Positions 1-12,934 of a stretch of DNA of 64,000 nucleotides are shown piece after piece. The stretch comes from Liolophura sinensis (Eukaryota; Mollusca; Polyplacophora; Chitonida; Chitonidae): the NCBI RefSeq assembly GCF_032854445.1, contig NC_088305.1, positions 22,050,955 through 22,114,954 of the forward strand, written 5' to 3'. Numbering within the stretch: the stretch's first letter is position 1; each line of letters begins with the position of its first letter. Both the position numbers and the translations under genes were made by a program. The notes beneath the pieces are model-generated. The model did not search any database. It was given only the letters and a program-made list of their open reading frames with translations, and was not told the origin of the DNA.

Positions 1-769
1 ACAGAGATACACGTCCTACAACGGTCCGTCACGCCACGCCAACAATCCTGCCTAAGGACGCCAGTCATGCTGGGTCTGGTGTTTTACTACATCTCCCCGT
101 GACAACAAACAGCTGAAAGTATCCCAGAAGGCAGGAAGAACAGAGATACACGTCCCACAACGGCCCGTCACGCCACGCCAACAATCCTGCCTAAGGACGC
201 CAATCATGCTGGGTCTGGTGTTTTACTACATCTCCCCGTGACAACAAACAGCTGAAAGTATCCCAGAAGGCAGGGAGAACAGAGATACACGTCCCACAAC
301 GTCACGCCAACAATGCAACCCAAGGACGCTAATCGGGCTACGTCTGGTGTTTTACTACATGTTCCCGCGACTCAACCAACGGCTGAAGGTATCCCAGAAG
401 GCAGGAGGATCAGGGATACACGTCCCGCAACGGTCCGTCACGCCAACAATGCAGCCCAAGGACGCTAATCGGGCTACGTCTGGTGTTTTACTACATGTTC
501 CCGTGACTCAACCAACGGCTGAAGGTATCTCAGAAGGCAAAAGGAACAGAGATACACGTCCTACAACGGTCCGTCACGCCAACAATGCAGCCCAAGGACG
601 CTAATCGGGCTACGTCTGGTGTTTTACTACATGTTCCCGTGACTCAACCAACGGCTGAAGGTATTCCAGAAGGCAGGAGGAACAGAGATACACGTCCCAC
701 AACGGACCGTCAAGCCAACAATGCAGCCCAAGGACGACAATCTGGCTAGGTCTGGTGTTTTACCACATG
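1..769. repeat. Tandem repeat, about 131-139 bp unit, 5.6 copies
   Basis: A unit beginning ACAGAGATACACGTCC recurs at about 1, 140, 279, 410, 546 and 682, with spacings of 139, 139, 131, 136 and 136. The first two units carry an extra CACGC and a CAACAAACAGC variant; later units read CTCAACCAACGGC, so the array holds two sub-variants. It runs off the left edge and degrades after about 769. The small open frames across it are periodic translations of the repeat and not genes. Confidence 0.93.
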
Positions 770-894
770 ACTTAGTACAATGATTCTTTGGGAAACTAAT
801 TACCATAGTTAAAATGGCTGTGGCACAAATTAAATGATACATGGAACGCTTGGGTTTTATTTCATAATGTGATTATCATGTGTAGTAACATATA

Positions 895-1576
895 AAAGTT
901 GCCCTATACAAACCTGTATCTCGGGTTAAAATCCCGTATACTGACGTGAAGTCTGATATTCTTAAATATATTCGTCGCCTTTGGCAGGGTGAATGAGACT
1001 TGCAGATCCATAATAAACTGGATGCCATTCATCCTGTCATTGGCTACAGTGCCTATACTTGTCACATGTCTCGTAGAGACCAAGTAGTCTTAACGAGGTG
1101 TCGGGTTGGAAATTTACGTCTAACACACAGTTATATACCAGATGGGAGCAGTGCTCCCGAGTGTGTTGGGTGTGATGCTGAATACGGCATCAAACATATC
1201 CTTGTTGACTGTGTGGACTTTGCCCATGTTCGGCAAAGATTCTACACGATAAGTGTGATGTAAGTACATCGCCAGTCATGTTGTCAAAAAATATTTGAGG
1301 CTCATTTGCCTTTAGCATAAGATATGAATTTTAATTATATATATATATATATAAATTAGTTTTCAAGATAAACTATTTAAAAAAATGTAATGGTTTTCGA
1401 ATTTTAACTTTTGGTTTTTCTGATCTGTTTTTAAACATGTCCAAACATTTTTGTTTTATGTTTGATGTTTTCATTACCATATCGAAAACCTACACCACCC
1501 CGTGTGTTCAACTTAGTCTCGCTAGGATATTGCTGAAATATTGCCGATGCGGCGTTAAGCGATAATCATTCATTAT
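895..1576 (+). mobile_element. Family A copy 1: 5'-truncated 3' end of an I/Nimb-like retrotransposon
   Basis: The segment starts abruptly inside the ORF2 C-terminus (frame around AAL.KP) and continues through the CCHC region, the 3' UTR, the terminal hairpin (1528-1564) and two CATT repeats. Against the intact copy at 13741-19635 it has a TGA in place of the Trp codon of the GEW motif near 994, and the last ~25 ORF2 codons are rearranged after RQRFYT. The Cys and His residues of the C-terminal CX2CX7HX4C motif are still readable in 1000-1263. This is a dead, 5'-truncated insertion. Confidence 0.9.
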
Positions 1577-2399
1577 GTGAAATGCAGCACACAGAACATT
1601 CTGTCAAACTGCATTCAATAAAACTGAAACCCGGTGTTTCCGCATGTGCTTTTATTGCTGTCAAATAAACCACTTGCAAGTAAATAATACTTTTATTAAG
1701 TGCTTTGTCCCGATTTGCCCTCGGTGTCTGATTTCAGCTACAACTGATGTTTGTGAAAAATGATGATTAAAAAATCTACATTACTTTGTATTTAACTTAA
1801 AGTCACTTATAATTGTTGACAGTATAAATTATAATAATTGTTGTCTTCATCTGTTTCTTTTATGCCAGATTACCATGACAGCAAAATCTTACATATTAAC
1901 ACTGTGGTTCCTCGTCACCTATCAGCTCAAAGCATCCTAATCTATAACAGCGATCAGTGGTGATTCCTCTGACACAATGTCACTCAACTTATGGGAAACT
2001 TGCGAACATAAACTCCTGGCCAATCACACCTAAAAATTTATTGATGTCAAAATCACCGAATCTGATGCCATAAGAGGAATGAGCTTAGGGAATCGTTCGG
2101 AAGTTATTGAAACTACAGACATAACCACCGTTGACATGCCTACAACCCCATTTAGCACAATTACAGCAGCAATTCAGACGGTTAATATTCAAATGGATTA
2201 CCACTGTGGAGCTTCTTTCCAATCCATTGTCTTCAACGAAAGACAATTGATCAAATGTGCCTACTACAGAAATCTACCAATGTAAAGAAAATAAGTCATT
2301 GCCGAAGTGACGCCTGGCACTCAAAATACCAAAGTATTGCCCATAACATCCCCTCTACTCACACAAGCATTTAGTTAAGTAAACAACTCAGATGTCTTA
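1577..2399. other. Unassigned AT-rich spacer
   Basis: No similarity to other parts of the window was noticed. A 68-codon open frame (2079-2285, plus) is Thr- and Ile-rich with no motif, and I do not consider it supported as a gene. The spacer separates two family A fragments. Confidence 0.6.
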
Positions 2400-4005
2400 C
2401 CCCCGTGGGGTCTCCGGGGTGAAAAGAATATGACCTCAGCCTTCTAGGCAAGCTTATCGTGAAAGGCGACTTACCTAGAGCTCACCCGTGTGGGCCCAGT
2501 AAATATAATAGGTTCACATCTTCTTGCTTGTGGGAGAGCCAACGGGGAAGCGACTTGTTTGCCGTGGGTTGCGACCAGTAATCTCCGAGGACGGGATCCT
2601 GGTGACTGAAGGCGTGCTGGTCTTACGAGATCCTCGTCTCCAACACGCCACTTAGGCCCTTGCTTGGAGAGAGACGGGAGGTCGGTATGGGCCCGGTCCG
2701 ATCAATCGGCTGGTCGCGTCAAGCCCTGCTCTTGATCCCGTTTGTCATTCTTTCACTTACTGTGATGTCAGTTCGGTTTTTCTTCAGATGCTTTTGTTCG
2801 GGGTAAAACACTGACATCTGTCATTGAAGGTTATTTATGTATAGATGATTCCTTATGTGCTATCCTGCTAAAAATACGCATAACATCGAGCGGCAACTGC
2901 AGGTTTGTCTCAATAAGATCGAGAAATGGGCAGTTGCCAATGGTTAAAGATTGTCTGCGTATAAAATGGTATGTATGCGTTTTTTTGTAATAAACTGAAA
3001 TTTCGGTTTCACTCCGAGGTAAAATTTTATGGTGAACCAGTGAAAATTGTTGAAGAAAATAAATGTCTATAAAAAAATAATAAATTATCTTTTATATCTC
3101 GTATAAAAATGCTTAAAGCTAAATATACAGAGGTTCTCGATATAAGTAAGGACGTGTCTAGAACCGATTGGGGTTCTGCCGATCTATTTCATTAACTTAT
3201 ATCGTTTTCTGATTAGGTCTAAGTTGGACTATAGGTCCATAATTTACGGTTCCGCTACGAAATCGTATATTAAAATGTTGCAGCGGATCCATCACCAAAG
3301 TTTGAGACTCAGTCTTGGTGCTTTTAGAACCTCCCCAGTAGAGAGTTTATACGTGGAGGCAAATGAGCCTTCTTTATATCACCGACGTATAAAACTGAGC
3401 CTTCAATATGCTACAAAACCTAAAGCTCATCCAACAAACCCTGCCTACGACCGTGTTTCCAATTCATCATATGTAGATAAATTTACTAAATGTCCCAATA
3501 AGATCCCCTCGTTCGGTCTTCGTATACAGGACCATATTGTGGGAGCTAACATCAAGCTGGAGGACATACCTCTGGTGTTTTCCTTAGTCTCCTCCATGGC
3601 TTCTTTCACAACCTAATTTGATTCTTGATCTACGTAAATATAATAAATCCAATACAAAACGTATAATTTAGCAAAATTTTGCTGAGATTAAGGCTAACTA
3701 TGCGGATTACAAATTTATATATATTCATGGGGATAGAGTTGCGGCCGCGGCTGCTTTGGAAGAGCGGGTCTCTCCTTATCGTCTGCCATCCTCTTCCCCA
3801 ATTTACGGCTATACCTCTGGCCTTATCATATATTTCTTCTGGGCATGCCCGGATGGCAGTGATTTGTAGTGACTGGCTCACTTCCCTTTTGGTAATACAC
3901 AATAATAAATTTAAAAATCCACTCATTCTTTGAGTGGATTTTAACCTTACATAGAAAACTAATTAGAAGGGGTAAATATATTCTCTCCTGTTGGATACCG
4001 AGCCA
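2400..4005 (+). mobile_element. Family A copy 2: internally deleted, 5' UTR joined to RT/RNase H
   Basis: The copy begins with the canonical CCCCCGTGGGG 5' end at 2400 and carries about 420 bp of 5' UTR. Near 2825 it jumps straight to the RT motif C region of ORF2 (GYLCIDD, related to YVDD). ORF1, the endonuclease and most of the RT are therefore missing. The remainder (130-codon frame 3224-3616, then 3679-3933) matches the RT-RNase H linker and RNase H with stops and frameshifts. The 5' UTR here has diverged but preserves stem pairing (2489-2496 with 2511-2518). The copy ends where an inverted fragment begins. Confidence 0.85.
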
Positions 4006-4615
4006 TATTATCAGTAGGGCATATATTAAAGCTTCGCTGGGCCTTTCCGTGGTTCTTCATGGCTTTGCGACAATCCTTATCATACCAGGGTTTACTTTTT
4101 GGAGTTGGATCTTAGGGATAGTTCTATCGACAGCTCGTAAAACAAGTTCATTAAACTTTAATATAGGATCATCTGCTGCATTGAGATTCTCTGAAGTGAT
4201 GTTAGCATCACAGAACATCTCAAATGCAATCCAATCTCTGCTTTATCGAAATTCCGCCAAGCTATACGTTCTAAAGAATTAGAGGTGACATACTCTAGGA
4301 TTATAGGAAAATGGTCAGTACCACAAAGAACATGCATTTTCAAGAAAAATCAGGGAGAAGTGATTGACGATTGATTATGGGAACGATAGCAGAATAGCAG
4401 TCTTCCACTATTTTGTCCTTATTGTTTATGTTATTACTGCCCCATAAGGGTTTATGGGAATTAAAATCTCCCATTATTGTAAAGGCTTTAGGTAATTGTT
4501 CTTTTAGTTATGCAACTGGGAAGCTGACAAAGAAGTGGTTGGAGGAATATATACGAACACAATATGATTATTTCAGACAATGAAGCACGAATGGCCACAG
4601 CCTGGATGTCTGTAT
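4006..4615 (-). mobile_element. Family A copy 3: inverted endonuclease-region fragment
   Basis: The plus strand here reads as the reverse complement of the ORF2 N-terminal region. It matches 16750-17430 of the intact copy, including the GDFNSHNPLWG-encoding segment near 4435-4475. It abuts copy 2 head-on at about 4005 and contains internal deletions and frameshifts. The 61- to 77-codon frames on both strands are remnants only. The fragment stops at about 4615, where a DDE transposase relic begins. Confidence 0.8.
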
Positions 4616-4619
4616 CCAT

Positions 4620-6115
4620 TGAAGAAGATAGAAGGGTCACTTTTCAAAATGATTTTCTCAGTCATTCTCATGATTTTTTTTCTCAAAAAAAAAGTGGGGA
4701 TATTTACTGTAACATCATAGGGTATAAATATATCCTGAACATCAAAGCCCCTGTCTGACATAACCGAGTCCCCAGAATCACAAAGTTTTGGTAGATCTGT
4801 CCTTTCTATTATTTGGCGAGCAGTAGTAGATCCACCATAAGCTGTTTAAACGTATGTACTCATTCCACCAGGAGAAATACCTACTAATACCCTTACTGTG
4901 TTTTTATTTTTGTATGTACTGAATGTACAAGGCTGAGATGTAGGAAATTTTGGTTTCATCACTGGGCATTCTGTGCCATCTACAATGAGTCTGGTACTGG
5001 TGAATTGACTTTTGAATCCAGATGGAGAATAGAATTAAACAAGATCTCGAGAAGGCCACAATGGAATTTTTCTCCACTGAAGAGACATAAATCTAACCCA
5101 AGTACAAAAATGTTGTAAACATCAGCTTCACTGATATCAAACACATGGCTTATTTCAAAGTTGAAGTAATGTTTTCTCAACTTTATCAAAAAAGAAAAAA
5201 AACTATTAATAACAGAGCCAACAACTGCCCTAAACATATAATTTAAATGATAGGAAGCTGTACCTAAACTGCCAAATACAAACTTATACTTCTCATAATT
5301 TTCCAAGCCAGTAAAGCAGTGAATACCACAGGAATCAGCATAAAACTTTGAAATTGAAAATGAAGGCTGGTAAGATGGGTTGGTGAAACCAATTTTTGTG
5401 TCTTCTTGATCTGTATGAGTACGAACTGAATTATACTGAGGAATGAGAGCGGTGTTACAGGTTATGTTACCAGAGACTACAGTGGCTTCTTTTGCTACAT
5501 CTGGCACACTGTGAGACCGAAGTTATGTATCCTCCAAAATTTCATGACATTCCTTGGGATCCAAAAACGATGTCTGTCTTCTTTGCGGTCTTCTCTTTGG
5601 TACCCTTGTCCAAGCAAACACAGAGGGAACAGAAGTGGACTTTAGGCGCTTTATTTTGAGATCGCTACCTTTATAAAAAAAATCAACCATAACATAATCA
5701 AAAATAGAACAATAATTTTGTCAGAAGTTTAACAATAACGTTTCAACATGAAGGCATTAGCTTTTTTAAAGACATTCTCTATTAAAGAAAAATATTGTTT
5801 CAAATAGATAACAGCAACTCATGAACAAATCCATACTAGTTTACATGATCAGTGGGCTACGTAATGAACAATTAACCGCAAGGTATCTTTCTGTCGCTCA
5901 CACACTAGACGGACACAGAGGAAGTTCATTTTGTCTGGATTAAAAGCATTTCCATTTCGCAAAAAAGGTGACCAATCACAACTTGTTTTTGTCACGTAGT
6001 TGGATGCCAGAAAATGATCCGAACATACAACATCCATCGACTCGGTCCAATGAATATCCAATGTTTTCATATTGTAGGACGATCTAATCCAAGAAACGCG
6101 TGCCCACCGCGATTT
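4620..6115 (-). pseudogene. Degenerate ISL2EU-type THAP/DDE transposase
   Basis: On the minus strand, 4980-5507 encodes a helix-turn-helix-like segment (FTGLENYEKYKFVF). Translation of 4760-4985 in the adjacent frame gives a first catalytic region (LIVDGTECPV), and 4573-4761 gives the second (SDRGFDVQDIF..VNIP). These correspond to LDCTE and ADKGF..LNIPPF of the better preserved transposase at 27368-28461. Upstream on the same strand, 5985-6115 reads W-x-R..HWTES..VVCSDHF, which looks like the C-terminal half of a THAP finger. The first cysteines are missing, and there is an in-frame TAA near 4850 plus frameshifts. No YqaJ remnant was seen between the parts, so this is probably another subfamily. 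The right end is replaced by family A sequence. Confidence 0.7.
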
Positions 6116-6442
6116 AAGCACAACACTGAGTTTACGGCATTGCCTACGGGCCTACGCGATTTCACAGTCGATTTCGAGACTCGTTATTCTTTGTCTTACT
6201 GAGATGTCAACTTGGCTCTTTTTCAGATGCTCTTCCTTTGGGGGTCAATGCAGAAGGCGGTGGTTAATGGGTCAGTCGAGTAGACTGAATTTAACCTTTT
6301 GGTATAACTCAATCTGTTCGAGTATACCTTGAGTGGATTCCCTGTTTTTATTCTCTGCTGGTCATCCGCAGAGGTAGATTCGCCCTTGTTGGCACTCCGT
6401 GGCGGGTGGGGGACACGTAAGGCGAAATTGCTTTAATAAATA

Positions 6443-7689
6443 ATGGCCTCATTTTAAGTTTCAACTTAGAATATATCTAGGTGGCCGGCTTTTATTGTTC
6501 TCTCGACTAAGAGTGAACAAATACCGGCCCTTAAAGGGCTCTACACGGCACAGCTGGAGCATTAAAAACCGTTAAAAAGTTAAAATCCGGAGACATTCTC
6601 ATTGAATGTTTCCGGAGGCAACAATCAAAAACTTTATTGTCAATAACTAAAATATCTGATATACCTGTTTTCGCATCCCCGCACAATTCCCTGAACAGCT
6701 GTCAGGGGATAATTCGTGACCGGGATGGTAATATTATTGACTTATCTGAAGAGGAAATATGCGCAGAACTGAAATCACAGGGTGTTGCCAAAGTTAAACG
6801 CTTCACTACGAAGAAATCTGGCAACATCATTAAACTTAATACATATCTTAAGGCCTTCAACACAACCTCGCTTCCGTCGTATATCTAGATTGGCCCGTAT
6901 AGGGTTAGCGTAGATTTATACATTCCTAACCCTACACGCTGCTTTACTTGCCAAAAATTTGGTCACGTCAAGGGCCAATGTAAAATAAACTGGTTTGTTT
7001 TAGATGCAGCAGTGAGGGTCATGATTGGTTTCGACTGCAGCAGCACAGTTAAGTGTTGTAATTGCAGTGGAGATCACATGGCCTCCTCCAAGGACTGTCC
7101 GTTTTTTATTAAAGAAAAGCAAATAATAAATCTAAAAACTAAAAATAATATCTCTTATCAGGAGGCCCGCAAATTGGCCTCCCTCTTTAACATTTCAATG
7201 CAAGCTTCGTTTGCCAATGTGGTCAAGCGAACTACAACATCTGTTGGAACTCAAACTTTATTAACATGGCCCATTGGAATCGACTAACCTAGCTCGACAT
7301 CTTTACAACCTGCTGCTCAACCTGCGCATATTTCCTGCTCAACACAGACCACTGCAGAACAGCAAATAAAACCAGTCAATAATAAACAACAAACTGATAC
7401 ACCTGAACTTAACCAATTCAAAAGCAAAACTGCCAAAACCAAATCCGGAAATAAAAATATAACAATGCTAATAGTAAAACTAGCGGTCCCACAGAGCGTC
7501 CCTCTAAGGCCACTAGGGACCCTGTCCAAACTTGTGATAGGTTTGGATCGTTGAAGGACCCTTTAGCATCAGATGCGTATGTGATGGATACATCACCTGC
7601 ACCAGAGAGATTTTCCAGCCGATCTCCAAGGAAAAGTCGTCCTCGGTCCAAACATAAAGAGAAATCTCCTATACGTCTCCCTCCATAAT
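6443..7689 (+). pseudogene. ORF1 (gag-like) remnant of family A copy 4
   Basis: Frames 6637-6888 and 7012-7287 give the conserved pre-knuckle block (IIRDRDGNIIDLSEEEI, KVKRFTTKKSGN) and the last zinc knuckle (CCNCSGDHMASSKDCPFF). The N-terminus is missing, a TAG interrupts after SLPSYI at 6886, and the middle knuckles are frameshifted near 6985. The Pro/Ser/Lys tail with TERPSKATRDPVQT-like sequence follows to the TAATG junction at 7687-7691. Confidence 0.85.
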
Positions 7690-10600
7690 GTCCATAATGG
7701 TAAATATAAAGATAACACAACTCTTAAAAATTATTCCTTATACAGTACTTATTCAAATGAAGAAGAACGAGCTGCAGGCGTCTCTTTTATCTTCATCAAT
7801 AACAATATTATTCACAGCCCTGTTCCTCTGGATATAGAGCTTCAGGCTGTGGCCGTTCATGTTTCACTGTCTGAAACAATCACATTATGTTCGGTGTATA
7901 TACCTCCGAACACTTTTTTGTCAATTTCTCAGTTACACACTTTAATAAAACAACTACCTAAGCCGTTTATTATAATGGGAGATTTTAATTCCCATAACCC
8001 CCTATGGGGAAGTAATAACGTAAATAATAAAGGCAAGATATTAGAAGACTTCTTATCTAAGGAGGAACTGTGTTATTTCAATGATGGTTCTAATACCTAT
8101 TTACATTCGGGTAATGGCACTTATTCTGCTATCGATCTCACTATCACTTCTCTCGGATTTTTCCTGGAAGTTGCCTGATGATCTTTGTGGTAGTGACCAT
8201 TTTCCTATTATACTAGAGCATATCACTTCAAATTTTTTGGGACGTTTAGCTAGGTGGAAATTTGAGATGTTCTGTGAGGCTGATATCTCTCCAGAGGATC
8301 TCAACGCAGCAGATGATCCTATATTGAAATTTAATCAGCTTGTATTACGAACTGCCGATAGAACTATACCTAAAACCTCGACAAATTCCAAATCCAAAAG
8401 CAAACCCTGGTATAACAATGACTGTCGTAAAGCCATACAGGACCGTAAAATGGCTGATCGCAGATTTAATCATTGTCCCACTGACAATAATTTAAACCAG
8501 GTTCGTATTTTTCAAGCTAAGGCTCGTCGATTACTCAAATCTAAGAGACGATCTTGTTGGCGGAACTTTGTTTCGGGCATTACGTCATGGTTGAACCTGA
8601 ACATGGTTCAGAAGCTTAAGGGAAAAAATAATAAAGCAAAAGTCCAGCATTTGAAAGATGGAGATAATATATTAACCTCTCCATCCGATATAACTAATAA
8701 ACTAGCCGAGACAATTTCCAAGAAATCTTCGTCTGAGAATTATACTTAAGGATTCCAACATATTAAAAACCAGAAGGAGAAAGTTAAATTGCTCTACTGA
8801 TCCAATTAATTACCGTCCCATAGCTCTTACCAGCTGCGTCTGTAAGACTATGGAACGGATGATTAATAATAGACTTGTTTGGTTTCTTGAAACCAACAAG
8901 CTACTCTCTAATATTCAATATGGTTTTCGGCAGGGTAGATCTACCATGGACCACCTTGTTCAATTTGAAATTTTTATTCGCGATGATTTCATCGATAATG
9001 AACATGTGGTGTCCATATTTTTTTACTTCAAAAGGCCTATGACATCACGTGGAAATATGGTATTTTAAAAGACCTTGCGGATATGGGATTAAAAGGTCGA
9101 TTACCATTATTTACATCAGAATCATTATCCGATCGTCAGTTTAAGGTACGGGTTGGGTCCACTCTTTCTCACTCTTATGGGCAGGAAATGAGTTTACCCC
9201 AGGGCAGCATTCTATTAACAACTTTGTTTAGCATGAAAATAAATAGCCTAGCAAAAGCTTTAACATGTGGAACAGAGCTTCCTTTATATGTTCATGACTT
9301 CCTTATATGCTACCGAGCTAAGAATATCAATAATATCGAGCGTCAGTTGTAGCTTTGTCGAGAAATGGGCAACTGAAAACCGTTTTAGATTTTCAACGTC
9401 TAAAACTGTCGGTATGCATTGTTGTGATAAACAAAAACTTCACCTTGAACCTGAGCTTATTTTCTTGTGGTGAGCAGATTAAAATTGTTGGAGAAACAAC
9501 AGTTTTAGGTATAATATTTGATAGTAAGCTATCTTTTATACCTCATATAAAAATGCTTAAAGCTAAATGTACAAAGGCTTTCGATATAATTAAGGTCGTG
9601 TCTAGCACCGATTGGGGTGCTGACCGATCAGTTTTATATAACTCATATCGTTCTCTGGTGAGGTCTAAATTGGACTATGGATCCATCATTTACGGTTCCG
9701 CTAGGAAGTCGTATATTAAAATCTTGGATCCAGTTTATCACCAGGGTTTGAGGCTCAGCCTTAGTGCTCTAGAACCTCACCAGTAGATAGTTAATACGTG
9801 GAGGCAAATGAGCCTTCTTTATATAACCGACGTATAAAACTGAGCCTTCAGTATGCTACAAAGCGTAAAACTCATCCAACTAACCCAGCCTACGACTGTG
9901 TTTTCAATCCATCTTATGTAGACAAATTTAATAAAAGTCCCAATAAGATCCCTTCGTCTCGTCTTCGTACACGGGACCATATTGTGGGAGCTAACATCAA
10001 GTTGGAGGATATAGCTCCGGTGTCTTTTCGGAGTCTCCTCAATGGCTTCTTTCACAACCCAAAACTGATATTCGATCTACGTAAATATAATAAATCGAAT
10101 ATAAATCCTCTTATAATTCAGCAAGGTTTTGCTGAAATTAAGGGTAATTATATGGATTATAAATTTATATACACTGACGGGTGAAAGGATGGGCACAGGG
10201 TTGCGGCTGCAGCTGTCATGGAGCAGCGAGTCTCTTCTTTTCGTCCTCCATCCTCTTCTTCAATATTCTCTGCCGAGGCCAGAGCAATACTTCTGGCCTT
10301 ATCATATGTTTCTTCTGGGCGTGCTCGAAGGGCAATGATATGCAGTGACTCGCTCTCTTGCCTTTTAGCAATACATAATAATAACTTTTAAAATCTCTTG
10401 ATCCTTCAAATTTTAGCCATACATAAAAAACTAATTCGAAGAGTTAAATATATTATATTCTGCTGGAAACCAAGTCATACTGGTATCCATGGAAACACAG
10501 TCGCAGACAGGGCGGTGAAAGCTGCCCTATATAAACCCACATATAAGATTAAAATCTGTTATACTGACACGAAGGCCAATTTTCTTAAATATATTCGTGG

Positions 10601-10945
10601 CCTTTGGCAGGGTGAATGGGACGTGCAGGTCCATAATAAACTCAATGCTATTCATCCGGTCATTGGCTACAGTAATTATACTAGAGTAATTATACTAGCA
10701 AAAAGCCTCGTAGAGACCAAGTAGTTTTAACAAGGTGTCGTATTGGGCATTCTCGTCTAACACACAATTATATCCTGTAAGGGAGCAGTGCTCCCGAGTG
10801 TGTTGGATGTAGTGCCTAATATGGCATCAAACATATTCTGGTTGACTTTGCCCATGTTCGGGAGAGATTCTACAGGATACTAAGCATCGCTGGCGATGTT
10901 GTCACAAATTATTTGAAGGCCATTGGTCTATATCATAAAATATAA
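7687..10945 (+). pseudogene. ORF2 (endonuclease-RT-RNase H) remnant of family A copy 4
   Basis: Pieces in several frames cover the APE endonuclease (7849-8178; MGDFNSHNPLWGS present), the linker (8081-8749), the RT (8850-9352; QGRSTMDH, then PQGSI), the post-RT linker (9355-10184), RNase H (10129-10724) and the C-terminal CCHC. At least seven frame breaks or stops and a 390-bp deletion at 8783 are visible. The RT motif C Asp pair is altered to VHDF near 9290. Not functional. Confidence 0.88.
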
Positions 10946-11413
10946 TTCTAATTGTCATAAATATTTACAGATAAAAAGTTATATACATATAGATTTCTAG
11001 ATGAACTATTTTTTAAGACATATTGGTTTTTGAGTTTTAACTGTTTTGGATTTTTCTTCTCTGATTTTAAACAGGTCCGAACTTGTTTTATTTTTGATGT
11101 TCTCACTATCGTGTCGAAAACCTTAACCGTCTCGTGTTTTCAGCTTGTTATCGCCACAATATGGCTGAAATATTGCCGATGTGGTGTTAAGCCATAATCA
11201 TTCATTCATTCATTCATTCATTCACGGGTATGGGCAATCAACATTTTTTATGTCATTGGCTCTCTTTTATCAGTAGTACTGGAGTTTTAATATGTTCCAA
11301 ATTTTGACAAATTCACAGCTGTGGAGTATATTGTTGTGTAATTAATTTGGAGAAAGACGTTTTAAGGAAAACCTGTTAACAAAAGTAAACAAGTAATCTA
11401 TTATATCTGTTTT

Positions 11414-12934
11414 ACAGGATCCGTAAACAAAATCCTCAACAACTTGAGCATGCTGTGCCCACGTGGTATGTCGGCTCAAGGGACAGGGGATGAGACGAGG
11501 GCAAGAAGATCCGACAAGCCCCTTGTTGCACCCACCGTGATAAAGGATACTAACAATAGCCCTACAGAACTTTAAGATATTACTATTACTTTTCATGAAT
11601 ATTTTTGTGTGGATTGCTGGATATTGGGTGCGGAAGTCAAATGTACAGTCACAGCACTTTTGGTGAATCTCGTGCCAGACCCGACAATAAAACCTAATTT
11701 TTGATAGGCATGTCTGACGTTTTTTGTCTCAACTGCAGCATTAAAGCATTGAAAATAAAAATGGAACTCCAATGAAAGAGCATCCTCTACTTAAATTTGT
11801 GGAGCTTTTAATTCTTCAGTTTTAAAGTCTCGAAACTACATTTGGTTTGACGTGGTTATTGGACCATTTTTTGTTTCTGTAGTCTATTAAGCCTGTTGGA
11901 CCATTTTTTCTTTCTGTAGTCTATCAAACCTGTTGGACCATTTTTTCCTTCTGTAGTCTATCAAGCTTGTATCACCCCTCTGATTCATTGCAGACCACTG
12001 GCCCTTGAACCATAAGGTGTAGTTTTTGAGTCTGGCTGTTGTTGTATGCTGCAGTTTGACATCATTACTTTTGACAGGCATATCTGCCAATTAAGGTATG
12101 GCAATATCTGGTTTCCGGGAATCTTAAATTTGACAGCCGTGAGTTACGTGAAATACCACTGCGTACGTCGTAAAACACTGTCGTTCAACAATCAAGAAGA
12201 AAGGTACGCTGGCTAAGGTGATCGAGAGTAAATTTGTATGGTAGGATGGGTGTTGGTGGAACTGTGTATGCCCATGTGCAGCCCACCTGGGACCCACTCA
12301 AAACAAACACACAACCAGGTGTCAGCCCGCCCAAACCCCATGTTTGACCCAGTGGGCAGCCCACTGTGGACTCAATTGGAACATGTGACCAAAATGACAC
12401 AGGCCCTAGTTTGGTAGCCCAATTAGGCAACACTGATCAGCCCACTTAAGACCCATGTTGGGCCCGATTATGTTTGCTAGCTGGGTATCCGCTATAAGTT
12501 GCGCAGAGCTATTGCGATTTACAAAGTCCTACATTCTTTCGCCGTACTTAGTGGGCGACTGCATTATAGTGTGCTGTGTTTTCGCTACATACAAGGGCAC
12601 ACAAAGTATCCCGTTATCGTCGATTATATAAGCCCTCTTTATGCTTTCTAACCGCGGGATAGTCACAAATAGTAAGGTAGTCTGTGAATCACCAGACGTT
12701 AAGAAATCTTTAGGCATCTTGCAGATAAACGATGTTATAACCTAAAAATCATCACTCCGCTGACAACACAGATGGCGCTGCTAATTATCCCAATGCCATT
12801 GTCAGTAAGACCCAACACTGCGTAGTAATGCAACTGGCTTGTGATCAGATAAATACAAAACTGTAGTGCATTAATCAGCGTTTAAAAACGAAACAGCTGA
12901 GTACATAGGTGAGAGTGACGGGAGACTGAAGTTA
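11414..12934. repeat. Repeat unit B, copy 1 (left part of segmental duplication)
   Basis: This non-coding block recurs almost base for base at 24745-25673 plus 31379-31944. It includes a 37-bp tandem motif (starts 11861, 11898, 11935; about two copies in the paralog at 25192-25267) and a degenerate GGGC/GCCC-rich minisatellite at 12250-12480. The intact sequence GGACTCAATTGGAAC at 12368-12382 is the empty site for the ISL2EU-type insertion in copy 2. I see no protein that the block supports; the 82-codon frame 12185-12433 is a translation of the minisatellite. Confidence 0.9.
11861..11971. repeat. 37-bp tandem repeat x3 inside unit B
   Basis: GGACCATTTTTT followed by CTGTAGTCTAT starts at 11861, 11898 and 11935. 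The paralogous block at 25192 has about two copies, so array length differs between the two duplicates. Confidence 0.9.

Larger units (their letters stand above)
6182..11224 (+). mobile_element. Family A copy 4: nearly full-length but defective
   Basis: The match starts within the 5' UTR at about 6182 and runs to a complete 3' end: hairpin 11159-11197, then (ATTC)n to 11224. It holds decayed ORF1 (6443-7689) and ORF2 (7687-10945). Two deletions are visible. About 160 bp is lost at the start of ORF2 (after 7698), and about 390 bp is lost at 8783, where the linker jumps to TDPNNYRPIA. Many stops and frameshifts make it non-autonomous. Confidence 0.9.

Noticed and set aside
12185-12433. 82-codon minus frame conserved at 25482-25772
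   Set aside because: Conservation is due to the segmental duplication, and the peptide is a translation of the GGGC-rich minisatellite.
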